From Chitinophagales bacterium (GTDB lineage Bacteria > Bacteroidota > Bacteroidia > Chitinophagales > UBA10324): a stretch of DNA of 64,000 nt. The stretch lies in the NCBI GenBank assembly GCA_019694975.1, contig JAIBAY010000008.1, forward strand, positions 1-64,000. Reading direction: 5' to 3'. The position numbers were made by a program, and so were the translations under genes. The notes under the pieces were generated by a model, which saw only the letters and a program-made list of their open reading frames with translations, made no database searches and was not told the DNA's origin. Of this stretch, positions 37,196 to 47,333 are shown piece by piece (position 1 is the first letter of the stretch; each line of letters begins with the position of its first letter).

Positions 37196-40100
37196 TCAAT
37201 TTTTCTCATCCACGTCTTTCAGATTATCGTCAGGCATGCGGTCGACGAGGTAGTAGTTGGGATCGATGCCTGCCTTGTCGGGTTGCTGATCCACCACAAA
37301 GGTGAAGGTGCTGGTGTCTGCATTCATTTTAATACGCTCGCTGTATAACTGTTTGCCGTTTTTCTTACCGTCTTCTGGTGCAGCCAAAGCACCGATTTCA
37401 ATCCAGTCGTGAATTGGTACCCTGGTTTCTTTTCCAAGGGAGTCGGCTTTGAATTTCTCTGATTGCACCTGCAAGGTCACTTCAAATTTCCCATCCGGCA
37501 GTTTTTTATAGGAAGCATTCAGCGCACGGTTATTAAAGACGGTCATATCATAAAACAGATCAGTGATGATATACTGAAGGGAGTCAGGAGTTACATAGCC
37601 AAAGCGGTCAACCAGCTGATAAGAATTGGGATAGGGCGGATTCCGGTAGGCAAAAGAGTCAATCATATCTTTCAATGCTTTGTTGATGTTGTCTTCGCCA
37701 ATCATTTCCTTCAGGTAATACATTGCTACGCTGCCTTTCCGATAGTGAATGTATCCCTGTTCTTCCACTTTCAGTAAGGGTGTTTCCTTAATGGTTTCCG
37801 TGCCGCGTGAGCGCAGGTAACGATCCATCTCATACTTCAGAAACTTATGCATCTGTTCTTTGCCGTACATATCTTCCATTACCATAAGCGCCGAATATTG
37901 AGCCATAGTTTCCGACAGCAATGTGGCTCCCTGCATGTTGGCGCCAATCACCTGGTGCGCCCACCACTGATGTCCCATCTCATGGGCTACCACATAGTAA
38001 ACCATGTCAATATCTTCCGGATCTTCGAGGTTGGCAATAAAGCCGATACTCTCGGAGTATGGCATGGTACCAGGGAAAGCCTGTGCGAAGGAGGAATACC
38101 TGGGGAACTCGATGATACGTGCCTGGCGATGATAATACGGGCCGAAATTTTCAGTGTAATATTTGAGAGAGTTTTTCAATGAGCTCATCATCTTATCCAC
38201 GTTGTATTCGTGGCCTTTGGAGTAATAAACTTCCAGGTCAATGTCCTTGTATTTGTCGCGTTTTACTTCATATCGCGCAGAGATGAATGAATAGAAATTC
38301 ATCGACTGATGATCGAGACGGTAATGGAAAAAACGACGGTCGCCTTCTGTCCATTCTTTCAGCAATGAGCCCGGCGCAACAGCTACCTGGTCTTTTGCCG
38401 TACTCATCACTGTTTCCACATTTACCCAGTCGGAACTGTTGCTGAGGTAGGTATTCATGCAGGCATCGGCACAGTTTCTTACGAGTGCAGGCATTCTTTC
38501 CCGTTCGGGCAGATTGCATTTTTTCCGGCGGTTCTTATCCGCTATTTCGTTACCTGACTGGTAACCAATCTGCGGGAGAATCTCCGCATTATTGAAGAAG
38601 GAACCATTGCCTTCGATCTGCAGAAACCGCACATTGTTTTCAAATCCACGGCATTGGTAGGATGAAGTGATTGTCATACGCAGGCTGTCGCCTGGCTGCA
38701 ACGGTTGTTGCAACCGGTAAATGCGGTATTGATGTTGCTGATCATCAAGCGCAACACTGGCACCTGGTATTTCAATCGTGATATCGAAACCGTCGACCAT
38801 TGTAAAATGCAGCGAATCAACGGCACGGCTGCCTGCATTATGGGCCATTGCTTCCGCCTTCACCTGCAGGTTACGTTTTTCGGGGTAAAGATCAATCTGG
38901 TAACGGATATCTGTGATGCGCGGCTGATTGATGTTTTCATACTTTTTATAGCGACGTTCATATTCCGCCTGCAACTTCTCTTTAGCAATGGACGTGGTAT
39001 ATTGGTTGAGCACCTTGGTATTATAAAAGACAAAGGCAGCAGTGATGAGCCATCCTGCCAATAAAAGCAAAGTGATATAACGGTATCTTCCCGAAAATGC
39101 TGCCCTGGCTGATGACCACCTGTACCTGAATGCTGTTTCTTTACCTCTCACCCAGCAAAGAATGCATGTCATGATTAACAAGCCGGAAAAAAGTAACCAG
39201 TAGATATTAAACCATGTTAAGCCCTGTATATACGGACCTAATCCATTCATGTCGGAATAGGTATGACTGGGAATACCGCCGAAGATGACCATGTTGGATT
39301 CCACATCTGCGGCCGACCAGGCAAAAAGGTTACCGATAATGAATGCGATAAATATAAAATAGGCAATGTACCGGTTGTTGACAGTTGTATGAATAAAAAC
39401 AGATAATGCGATGAGGTAAATGAAGAACAGGAGATCAAGCACCAGCAACTCAATAATGTACTCGCCGGGTTTGAAATCATAAAATCCGTATAAGGTTTGT
39501 GTTACCACTCCGGTGAGACAGGCGACGAGTAGTATCACCAATACAATAAGCACCATGGCAACGAATTTGGAAACGGGAGAAATCCATCTTGCAAAAGGCA
39601 ATGCATCATAAATGTCATTCACTTTGGCGTCACGTTCTTTCCATACCAGCACACCCGTATAAAACGTGATGATGGCAACAAGGAACAGGTATAAGGTGCC
39701 GCGGATGGAATCGATGATGATATACGTGACCGGAAACGATTTATTCCCATAACCTGAATCAGTTACAAATGCCATTGATGAACCCATGTTGATGATGCCG
39801 GCAAGGATAATCACGATAAACGCCGTGCTCTTCAGTATACCTGAGAAGTCGAGGCGTACCTGGTTGATGAATTGTTTGAATTGATGCGCAGCGGTGTTGG
39901 AGAATGTTACAGCGGGCAGCGCCTGGAACATACCGAAGGAAGGCCTGAGTTCTTTGTCATCCTGTGTGCGGCGTTTTCTTCCGCGCGATTTTTCCGTAAA
40001 CGAGAACCTTGCGAAAGTGAATGCAAGGATGAGCCCGGCAGCCGCCAGCCAGATTAACCTGTTCACCAGCATGATGCCGGTTAACCCAAGCGACATGGTG

Positions 40101-40786
40101 TTTTTATCTGCTACAGTCCAGTATTTGGTTGCGACAGAAAAGGTGCGTATGCCGAAAGGATCGATCAGTGTTCCCAGGTATTCGTTCTTCAGGTCCCTGA
40201 CAAGTCCGTTCGCAATACCATAACCTACGAGCAGAATAATTGTGCCGATGAAGGAATAGATTGTGCTCCGTGTCAGTGCGGCTATGGCAAAAATGAAAGC
40301 GCCGGCAAAGAGAATGTTGGGAATAATAAATACAATCAGTCCCATCAGGTGCCCGCTGGCGGAAGTAGGACCAACGCGGGCTTCATCCACCCATGGCATC
40401 ATGGCGCCTAATATGTTTCCGATGGAAACACCGAGAAAAGGCAATATGGAAACGAAAGCAGCACCGAAAAAACGTCCCATGAGGAAGGAGGACTTTTTCA
40501 AAGGCGTAGAAAAAATGATCTGATGGGTATTGAAATTAAAGTCACGTGCCGCCGCCACATTGAGAAACGCCGTTACCATCAGCAGGCTGATAATGGAAAT
40601 GACAGCATAGAAATTTTCTACAACGAAGGGAGCATTCTTGTTGACGTTGCCGACAGCGCCTCCCACCTGCACAGAGTCGCTGCTTGTTGCCCCGAAGATC
40701 AGCAGTGCATTGACAAATAAAAAAATATAAATCATGGGCTGCTTCAGCCAGTATCTTACTTCAAAACGGAAAATGTTCCAGAACAT
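37196..40786 (-). CDS. ABC transporter permease fused to an M1-type peptidase
   Basis: One chain of 1196 residues. The first half (to about 595) holds two ABC-2-type permease-like sets of membrane helices. The second half (about 600-1196) is extracytoplasmic and M1-like, with HEMGH at 935-939 and a later Glu959 to complete a gluzincin zinc site. The GXMEN exopeptidase motif of classic M1 aminopeptidases is absent; the spot reads PYSES (909-913). The partner ATPase (40869-41735) is 82 bases upstream, the typical arrangement of this fusion family. Substrate and function are unknown; a link between membrane export and peptide trimming is an inference from the fusion. Confidence 0.9.
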   Translation of the reverse strand: MFWNIFRFEVRYWLKQPMIYIFLFVNALLIFGATSSDSVQVGGAVGNVNKNAPFVVENFYAVISIISLLMVTAFLNVAAARDFNFNTHQIIFSTPLKKSSFLMGRFFGAAFVSILPFLGVSIGNILGAMMPWVDEARVGPTSASGHLMGLIVFIIPNILFAGAFIFAIAALTRSTIYSFIGTIILLVGYGIANGLVRDLKNEYLGTLIDPFGIRTFSVATKYWTVADKNTMSLGLTGIMLVNRLIWLAAAGLILAFTFARFSFTEKSRGRKRRTQDDKELRPSFGMFQALPAVTFSNTAAHQFKQFINQVRLDFSGILKSTAFIVIILAGIINMGSSMAFVTDSGYGNKSFPVTYIIIDSIRGTLYLFLVAIITFYTGVLVWKERDAKVNDIYDALPFARWISPVSKFVAMVLIVLVILLVACLTGVVTQTLYGFYDFKPGEYIIELLVLDLLFFIYLIALSVFIHTTVNNRYIAYFIFIAFIIGNLFAWSAADVESNMVIFGGIPSHTYSDMNGLGPYIQGLTWFNIYWLLFSGLLIMTCILCWVRGKETAFRYRWSSARAAFSGRYRYITLLLLAGWLITAAFVFYNTKVLNQYTTSIAKEKLQAEYERRYKKYENINQPRITDIRYQIDLYPEKRNLQVKAEAMAHNAGSRAVDSLHFTMVDGFDITIEIPGASVALDDQQHQYRIYRLQQPLQPGDSLRMTITSSYQCRGFENNVRFLQIEGNGSFFNNAEILPQIGYQSGNEIADKNRRKKCNLPERERMPALVRNCADACMNTYLSNSSDWVNVETVMSTAKDQVAVAPGSLLKEWTEGDRRFFHYRLDHQSMNFYSFISARYEVKRDKYKDIDLEVYYSKGHEYNVDKMMSSLKNSLKYYTENFGPYYHRQARIIEFPRYSSFAQAFPGTMPYSESIGFIANLEDPEDIDMVYYVVAHEMGHQWWAHQVIGANMQGATLLSETMAQYSALMVMEDMYGKEQMHKFLKYEMDRYLRSRGTETIKETPLLKVEEQGYIHYRKGSVAMYYLKEMIGEDNINKALKDMIDSFAYRNPPYPNSYQLVDRFGYVTPDSLQYIITDLFYDMTVFNNRALNASYKKLPDGKFEVTLQVQSEKFKADSLGKETRVPIHDWIEIGALAAPEDGKKNGKQLYSERIKMNADTSTFTFVVDQQPDKAGIDPNYYLVDRMPDDNLKDVDEKN

Positions 40787-40868
40787 AGTATTGAAAGTGA
40801 GTGAAGGAAAAAATAATGATTGAAAATGCGGCCGCTTTCAGGATGAATATTTATGGAAATTGTTTGCT

Positions 40869-41735
40869 TCAATTGAGGCCGGCGATTCTCGAAAAGAAAA
40901 CATCTTCCAGGTCTGCATCTGCCGCCGCGAATCCTTCACCCGGATCATTGCCATTGTAAATGTGTATCAGAGGTTGGCCGCCTACCATACGGGTTGAAAT
41001 TACTTTGTACCGTTCCATATAGGCAGGCACTTCCGCTTTGGAAATATACTTTGTCCAGATTTTTTGGTGGAGCGATTGCAGCGCATCAGCGGGTGAACCG
41101 GCGAAGAGCAAAGTGCCTTTGTCAATGATGGCCATGTTGGAACATAATTCCTTAACATCATCCACAATATGGGTGGAGAGAATCACGATCCGGTTTTCTC
41201 CGATTTCAGAAAGCAGGTTGTAAAACCGGTTGCGTTCACCCGGATCAAGCCCTGCTGTTGGTTCATCAACAATGATCAGCCTGGGATCACCAAGCAATGC
41301 CTGAGCGATACCGAATCGTTGCTTCATGCCTCCGGAAAAGCCGCTGAGTGATTTTTTGCGGTCGTTATATAAATTTACTTTTTGCAGCAATGACTGAACA
41401 AGTTCTTTTCTGCCGGCAGTCAGGCCTTTCAGCACAGCAATATGCTCCAGCATGTCCTGTGCGGAAACTTTAGGATACACACCGAATTCCTGCGGGAGAT
41501 AACCCAGTATTTTTCGCACCGCCATTTTATCTTTCAGCACATCTATCTCCTCCAGCTGAATGCTGCCGCTGTCTGCATCCTGCAGTGTCGCAATGGTTCG
41601 CATAAGGGTTGATTTGCCTGCACCATTTGGTCCGAGCAGGCCATACATGCCGGTTGGAATGGTCAGTGAAACATTATTGAGTGCTATCACACCGTTTGCA
41701 TATGTTTTGGATAATCCCTGGATGGTAAGCTGCAT
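40869..41735 (-). CDS. ABC transporter ATP-binding protein
   Basis: ATPase partner of the permease-peptidase encoded next. The 288-residue protein has Walker A GPNGAGKS (35-42), the ABC signature LSGFSGGMKQR (130-140) and Walker B LIIVDE (153-158), in the style of ABC-2 type exporters. The C-terminal extension (about 215-288) is a typical DUF4162-like tail. It is the first gene of the pair. No promoter consensus was seen in the 296 bases upstream. Confidence 0.93.
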   Translation of the reverse strand: MQLTIQGLSKTYANGVIALNNVSLTIPTGMYGLLGPNGAGKSTLMRTIATLQDADSGSIQLEEIDVLKDKMAVRKILGYLPQEFGVYPKVSAQDMLEHIAVLKGLTAGRKELVQSLLQKVNLYNDRKKSLSGFSGGMKQRFGIAQALLGDPRLIIVDEPTAGLDPGERNRFYNLLSEIGENRIVILSTHIVDDVKELCSNMAIIDKGTLLFAGSPADALQSLHQKIWTKYISKAEVPAYMERYKVISTRMVGGQPLIHIYNGNDPGEGFAAADADLEDVFFSRIAGLN

Positions 41736-42031
41736 AACTATGATTTTTTACAATGATAAATAATGAGAGGCAAAAGAATGGATAAAAGTTACAGTTAGCG
41801 GCAATAAGATGATGTCATTTTTCCCTAACTATGCTTTTCAGAGGCTATGAAATCCGGACTATCAGCTGTTTGTGCAGGAAGATGCCGGCTTAAACCTTCC
41901 ATACGTGCGCTGCGTAAACGGGATGCGCGGCTTCCTTCATTTCTTTCAGCAGTAATGCCGGTCGTGGATATTATTCATGTAAGCGCTGAATATTAATTGA
42001 GTTATTTTAGCTTCACTTAAAATTATTATCC

Positions 42032-43885
42032 ATGAGATTTGAGTGGATGCTTTCTTTAAGCCTGTTGATCGCTGCTGCAGAATCGTCTGTAGCGCAACAA
42101 CTGCCGTTTCATATTGCATTGGGCGGAACAGAAAAGGTGAGTGAGATCAGCAATGACTGGAGTCCGTCACTGATCAGTCTTGAGCATGAAGCCGGTGATG
42201 AGTTTAAGGATATGAAAATGCTGGAAGAGAAAAAGGAGCAATTGCAAAAGCAGATCGATAGGGCAAAGGCGCGCATCAACAAGACGTCAGCTACAAGAGA
42301 TGTATTGGATACGCCGTTTGTATGGCGCAATTTCCAGGGCAACCTCTATAATTATTCCGTTCCCAACGATAATGATATTGCAGTTTCCAACAGCGGCTAT
42401 GTGGTGTCGGTGATGAATTCAACCATTTTTATGTACGACCTGAATGCGGATACAACAATAAAGTATATTTCACTGGATGCTTTTGCAACAACATTGGGCA
42501 ATGTCAACGACAAGTATGATCCCAAAGCCATTTATGATCCGGTGGAAAATAAATTTGCGGTGGTTTTCCTGGCAGGATTCACAGATGTTACCTCCAGTAT
42601 TATCGTGGCTTTTTCGCAAAATGATTTCCCCGGCGGGGCATGGAATTTTTACGAATTGCCCGGCAACCCGTTGAATGACTCGTTGTGGAGTGACTATCCC
42701 GCCATTGCACTCACAAAGGATGAGTTATTTATAACCGTGAATCATCTGCATAATGATGAGCCATGGCAAACCGGCTGGGTCAGAAGTGTCATCTGGCAAA
42801 TTAACAAGTCGGGTGGTTATGAAGGCACGGAGCTTTCAGCGATGCTGCATCATGAAATTGCCTTTAACGGTCGCAGGATCAGGAACCTTTGCCCGGTAAA
42901 AGGTGGCAGTACTTTGTATGGGCCTGATGTATATTTCCTGAGTGAGCGGAACCTCGATGTTTCCAATGATACATTTTTCCTGGTGCATCTCACGGATACC
43001 ATGAATAGCCCGTTACAGGCCCTGGAAGCCAATGCACTGAAATCGGATGCGGGCTACTTTATTCCGGTTAATGCAAAGCAATCTTCCGGAGGCGACCTGG
43101 CCACCAACGATTCGAGAGTGCTTGGCGCATTTTATGAAAATAACAGGATACAGTTTGTGGGAAACACGACAGACACCCTTACGGGCACGGCTGCAATTTA
43201 TCATGGTGTAATCTCAGATGTGTCCGGTGCACCTGGGCTGGCGCTGCGGGTGATGTCGGATGATACCATTCATTACGGCTATCCGAATATTGCTTACAAC
43301 GGAACGGGCAGTCAGGACAACGCCGCCATCATTGTTGTGATGCGCAGTGCTGTGAATTTGTTTCCGGGATATTCAGTGATCAGTACCGACGGAGCGGGCA
43401 GTTATTCGTCTTTAAAGAATGTGAAGAACGGTCAGTCTTATGTTTCTGTCATCCCGGGAATAGAACGGTGGGGCGATTATTCCGGTGCGCAGCGCCGATA
43501 CGATGATCCTGGAAAAGTGTGGGTCAATGGCTCGTTTGGTACAACAGCGCATAAAATTGCAACATGGATTGCTGAGATAGCGCTGGATCCGCCGCCGACA
43601 GGTATCAATGCACCCGTGGAAAATAAAGACGTGGTGCAGGTGTATCCTAATCCTTCAACTGAAAAGATTACGGTAGCATTCAGCGTCAGTCATTCAGCCA
43701 TCGGCGTTTTTGAATTAATCGATATACAGGGCAGGAAGGTGAAGACACTGTTGCAGGAAAAAGTACATGCCGGTAAAAATGAATTCACTTTTTCCACACA
43801 ACCGTTATCATCCGGAACATATTTTCTGTTCATTACCATTAACGGAACGGTGATTGCACGGCAGGAAGTTATCAAAGTGCAATAG
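42032..43885 (+). CDS. T9SS type A secreted protein of unknown function
   Basis: Secreted protein of 617 residues with signal peptide MRFEWMLSLSLLIAAAESSV (cut near VAQQ). A short coiled-coil-like segment (about 58-85, EEKKEQLQKQIDRAKARI) precedes a large beta-rich domain (about 95-520) that resembles a beta-propeller, with segments such as ASNSGYVVSV-like and WGDYSGAQRRYDDPGKVW. The last 80 residues are a T9SS type A signal (VYPNPSTEKITVAF). I do not recognise a catalytic family. It is a single gene, with the aromatic gene run starting 210 bases later. Confidence 0.82.
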   Translation: MRFEWMLSLSLLIAAAESSVAQQLPFHIALGGTEKVSEISNDWSPSLISLEHEAGDEFKDMKMLEEKKEQLQKQIDRAKARINKTSATRDVLDTPFVWRNFQGNLYNYSVPNDNDIAVSNSGYVVSVMNSTIFMYDLNADTTIKYISLDAFATTLGNVNDKYDPKAIYDPVENKFAVVFLAGFTDVTSSIIVAFSQNDFPGGAWNFYELPGNPLNDSLWSDYPAIALTKDELFITVNHLHNDEPWQTGWVRSVIWQINKSGGYEGTELSAMLHHEIAFNGRRIRNLCPVKGGSTLYGPDVYFLSERNLDVSNDTFFLVHLTDTMNSPLQALEANALKSDAGYFIPVNAKQSSGGDLATNDSRVLGAFYENNRIQFVGNTTDTLTGTAAIYHGVISDVSGAPGLALRVMSDDTIHYGYPNIAYNGTGSQDNAAIIVVMRSAVNLFPGYSVISTDGAGSYSSLKNVKNGQSYVSVIPGIERWGDYSGAQRRYDDPGKVWVNGSFGTTAHKIATWIAEIALDPPPTGINAPVENKDVVQVYPNPSTEKITVAFSVSHSAIGVFELIDIQGRKVKTLLQEKVHAGKNEFTFSTQPLSSGTYFLFITINGTVIARQEVIKVQ

Positions 43886-44059
43886 CTCCGTGGAGGTGTT
43901 TATACGGGTGCAGGTAAAGCCATCCGTTCAGCTGCTGTTGCATGATGTTGCGTTCCGGTGGTACTCTTTACATTACGCCTAACTAACCGTTGTTAGCCAA
44001 AACCCTTATCCCGTGCGGGTTTCAGGCAAAATAAATCTTTCGATACTTGCATTTTCGTA

Positions 44060-44067
44060 TAACTTTG
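44060..44067 (+). promoter_or_regulatory. candidate -7 element of the aromatic amino acid genes
   Basis: TAACTTTG, an exact TAnnTTTG match 28 bases before the pheA ATG. A CTTT at 44037-44040 lies 19 bases upstream, a near -33 element. A 10-base hairpin CCCGTGCGGG occurs about 50 bases further upstream. Confidence 0.42.
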
Positions 44068-44095
44068 TGACCGTTCTGTACGTAAGAACATCAAC

Positions 44096-44935
44096 ATGCG
44101 GAGGAAAAGGGTTTCCATACAAGGCATTGCAGCATCGTTTCATGATGTGGCTGCGCAAAAATTTTTCGGGCGCAACATTGATATCATTGAGGCGAATTCA
44201 TTCCGCAGTTCCTGTGAAAAAATGGTGAGCGGGGAAGCGGACTATTGCGTAATGGCGATTGAGAATTCTACTGCCGGCACTATTCTTACCAATTACCAGT
44301 TCATCACCGACTACCGCTTACGCGTGATCGGCGAAGTGTACCTGCAGATTGAATTGCACCTGATGGGGCTGAATGGAGTGAAGATCGATCAGATTGAATA
44401 TATTCATTCTCACCCGATGGCTATACGGCAATGCGATGAGTTCCTGCTGCGTTTTCCCGATAAGAAAGTAATGGCATTGAATGATACGGCAGAGTGTGCC
44501 CGGAATGTGCGTGATCAGCAACTGATGAATACGGCAGTCATCGCCGGCGATGCAGCCGCAGACCGTTATGGCATGACGATACTTCACTCCAACATCGAAA
44601 CACATAAGAGAAACTATACACGGTTTCTCGTTTTGTCAGATAAAAACATAAAGATTTCTGGAGCCAACAAAGCCTCTATCAGCTTTCAGCTCGATAACTC
44701 ACCGCGCAACCTGAAAAAAGTGGTGGATATTTTAGGTGATTACTGGATCAACCTCACTAAGATTCAGTCGGTGCCGATTGTGGGAAGGCCAAATGAATAC
44801 ACATTCCTTGTCGACCTTGAATGGAGCAAGTATGAAGATTATGATAAAGCAATCACCAAGGTGCTGAAGAAAACTTTTAATCTTTCAATTCTCGGTGAAT
44901 ACCGCAAAGGAAAATTTGTAACAGCAAAACTATGA
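44096..44935 (+). CDS. pheA: prephenate dehydratase
   Basis: Converts prephenate to phenylpyruvate in phenylalanine synthesis. The 279-residue protein has the catalytic domain (to about 185; VSIQGIAASFHDVAAQKFF, then ENSTAGTI and NYTRFLVLS) and a C-terminal ACT regulatory domain (about 198-275). The usual Phe-binding GAL and ESRP motifs read PRNL and QSVP here, so feedback control may differ. No chorismate mutase part is fused; that activity is in the next gene. The stop overlaps the next start by four bases (ATGA). Confidence 0.92.
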   Translation: MRRKRVSIQGIAASFHDVAAQKFFGRNIDIIEANSFRSSCEKMVSGEADYCVMAIENSTAGTILTNYQFITDYRLRVIGEVYLQIELHLMGLNGVKIDQIEYIHSHPMAIRQCDEFLLRFPDKKVMALNDTAECARNVRDQQLMNTAVIAGDAAADRYGMTILHSNIETHKRNYTRFLVLSDKNIKISGANKASISFQLDNSPRNLKKVVDILGDYWINLTKIQSVPIVGRPNEYTFLVDLEWSKYEDYDKAITKVLKKTFNLSILGEYRKGKFVTAKL

Positions 44936-46062
44936 GCACAAAAAAATTAGATCTTGAACTCATCCCAACCAGTGAATGGTTGCCATTTGACAAAAAACCC
45001 ATCTTGATTGCCGGTCCGTGCAGTGCGGAGTCGGAGGATCAGCTGCTCAAAACGGCTAAAGGCATCAAGAAGCACTTCGATCAGTTTGTTTTTCGTGCCG
45101 GTATCTGGAAGCCACGCACGCGTCCCGGCATGTTTGAAGGCATTGGCGTCATCGGACTTGACTGGATGAAACGTGTGAAGGAAGAAACCGGCGCGCTGCT
45201 CACCACAGAAGTTGCCAACCCGATGCATATTGAAAAAGCATTGAAAGCCGGTATTGATATCCTCTGGATCGGCGCACGTACAACCGCCAATCCTTTTTCA
45301 GTAACTGAACTGGCAAGCGCGCTGAAAGGCGTTGATGTGCCTGTGCTGGTAAAAAATCCGGCCTATCCCGACCTTCAGTTGTGGATAGGTGCTCTTGAAA
45401 GGATCAACCGTGCAGGTATAAAGAAAATGGCCACCATTCACCGCGGATTTCACAGTTATGAAGTGACCATGTACCGTAACCAGCCACAGTGGGAACTGGC
45501 ACTTGAATTAAAAACCATGTGCCCCGACCTTCCGATGATCTGTGATCCAAGTCATATCTGTGGTAACACACACCTTACCGCCTATGTTGCACAAAAGGCG
45601 ATGGATCTGCATTATGACGGCCTGATCATTGAAACACATATTGATCCGCTGCGCGCACTGAGTGATGCCCGTCAGCAGATCACGCCCGACAGGTTGTTCG
45701 AAATTATTTCCAACCTCATCATCCGTTCAGATGTAGTGGAGGAAAACAAAACAAGGTTGCAGGAATTGCGGGAGAAAATCAATGGAGTGGATGAAGACCT
45801 CTTGCAAACACTTGCTTCGCGGATGCTGTTATCGAAAGAGATCGGCGACTGGAAACGTGAAAACAATGTCATCGTCTTCCAGGTTAGCCGTTGGGAAGAG
45901 ATTCTTAAAAAGGTGCTCGATCTTGGAGAAACGATGGGCCTCAACCGTGATTTTGTGAAGGCATTGTATGTGCAGATCCATGATGAATCAATCCGGACAC
46001 AGGTGGAGGTAATGAACCTTGCCAAGAAAAAGGAACAACAGGCTGTTGGCTCGCAGGCCTGA
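44932..46062 (+). CDS. bifunctional DAHP synthase / chorismate mutase
   Basis: First step of the shikimate pathway fused to the chorismate branch point. Residues to about 265 form the DAHP synthase domain (KDO8PS-like; AGPCSAESEDQ near 24, MATIHRGFHSYEVTMYR, then CDPSHICGNT), and about 268-376 form a type II chorismate mutase (LQELREKINGVDEDLLQTLA). Length 376 fits the Bacteroidota form of this fusion. It overlaps pheA by four bases, and aroB follows after 138 bases, so the phenylalanine branch and the shikimate entry are co-expressed. Confidence 0.93.
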   Translation: MSTKKLDLELIPTSEWLPFDKKPILIAGPCSAESEDQLLKTAKGIKKHFDQFVFRAGIWKPRTRPGMFEGIGVIGLDWMKRVKEETGALLTTEVANPMHIEKALKAGIDILWIGARTTANPFSVTELASALKGVDVPVLVKNPAYPDLQLWIGALERINRAGIKKMATIHRGFHSYEVTMYRNQPQWELALELKTMCPDLPMICDPSHICGNTHLTAYVAQKAMDLHYDGLIIETHIDPLRALSDARQQITPDRLFEIISNLIIRSDVVEENKTRLQELREKINGVDEDLLQTLASRMLLSKEIGDWKRENNVIVFQVSRWEEILKKVLDLGETMGLNRDFVKALYVQIHDESIRTQVEVMNLAKKKEQQAVGSQA

Positions 46063-46200
46063 TTTGCCTGGTGAAGATTTTACACCAGCATTACGGTTGA
46101 CAACACTGATTTCACTTTCGGCGCGTGGTGAAGCCGTCGGGTTGTGCATGTTAACAGTTGCAATACTTTCCTCGATTCATGCATACATTACCTGATTAAT

Positions 46201-47274
46201 ATGTCAGCAAAAAAGCATCAGCTTACCCCGGGTATTTTTTATAAAAATTTTGGCAGATCATTCACGGATTTTCTTGCCGGGAAGAAATATTCTGCGCACT
46301 TCATATTGGTGGATGATCAGACCGTGAATTATTGCCTGCCATATTTGCTCAGGGAAGTGGAGCTATTAAAAGCGGCGAAGGTGATTGAAATTTTTTCAGG
46401 TGAAGCTTTTAAAAATATTGATACCGCGCAGCAGATCTGGGAACAGCTTACAGATGCACATGCCGACCGGCATGCCGTGCTCATCAACCTCGGCGGTGGC
46501 ATGGTGTGCGATACCGGCGGTTTTGCCGCAGCTACTTTTAAGAGAGGTATTGACTTTATTCATGTACCCACAACGTTACTCAGCCAGGTAGATGCAGCTT
46601 ATGGCGGAAAGCAAGGCATTGATTTTAATCACTTCAAAAACCAGGTCGGCGTTTTCAAAAATCCTGTAGCGATTTTTGTGCAGGTTGAGTTGCTGAAAAC
46701 GCTTCCGCAGGAACAATGGGTGAATGGTTTTGCAGAAGTAGTGAAGCATGCATTGCTGGCTGGCGGTAAGAACTGGAAACAGATTAAAGGCACAGAAGAT
46801 CTTGCTGCTGTAAACTGGAGAAAAGCAGTTCACGACTCATCAGCGATTAAGCTGGAAATTGTTGCAAGAGACCCGCTGGAAATGGATTTACGCAAGATCC
46901 TCAACTTTGGCCATACGATCGGCCACGCCATTGAAACCCATTTGCTGAACAGGGGAGAACCGGTGTTACATGGTTACTGTGTGGCTGCCGGAATGATCGG
47001 CGAACTATTTCTTTCGCAGCAGTTATGCGGCTTTCCCGCAAAGAAAATGCAGGAGGCAATTGGATTGATCCGCCGGCATTTTCCGGATGTGCAGATACAT
47101 GCTGATTTTGATGCGGAACTGGTCGGGCTGATGAAGCAGGACAAAAAAAACAAGGCAGGCCGCATACAGTTTGCTTTGTTGCAGGATATTGGTGAGCCGG
47201 TGATTGGTGTGGAAACCGATGAACAATTCATCGTTCAGGCACTGGATTATATTCGCAGACTGTCCGCAAAGTAG
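46201..47274 (+). CDS. aroB: 3-dehydroquinate synthase
   Basis: Second shikimate step, cyclising DAHP. The 357-residue protein has the NAD-binding GGGMVCDTGGFAAATFKRG and the metal ligands Glu179 (NGFAEVVKH), His238 (NFGHTIGH) and His257 (LHGY), all in place. The active-site segment reads GGKQGID (135-141) where GGKTGVN is usual, keeping the Lys. ATG 46201 is preferred because it starts just before the normal N-terminus; an upstream in-frame start at 46144 would add 19 odd residues. Confidence 0.93.
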   Translation: MSAKKHQLTPGIFYKNFGRSFTDFLAGKKYSAHFILVDDQTVNYCLPYLLREVELLKAAKVIEIFSGEAFKNIDTAQQIWEQLTDAHADRHAVLINLGGGMVCDTGGFAAATFKRGIDFIHVPTTLLSQVDAAYGGKQGIDFNHFKNQVGVFKNPVAIFVQVELLKTLPQEQWVNGFAEVVKHALLAGGKNWKQIKGTEDLAAVNWRKAVHDSSAIKLEIVARDPLEMDLRKILNFGHTIGHAIETHLLNRGEPVLHGYCVAAGMIGELFLSQQLCGFPAKKMQEAIGLIRRHFPDVQIHADFDAELVGLMKQDKKNKAGRIQFALLQDIGEPVIGVETDEQFIVQALDYIRRLSAK

Positions 47275-47333
47275 ATTTTTAAGGCTCCTTCAATTTCCGC
47301 TTTGAAACCGGAAAATAGCAGAACAGGATAACG

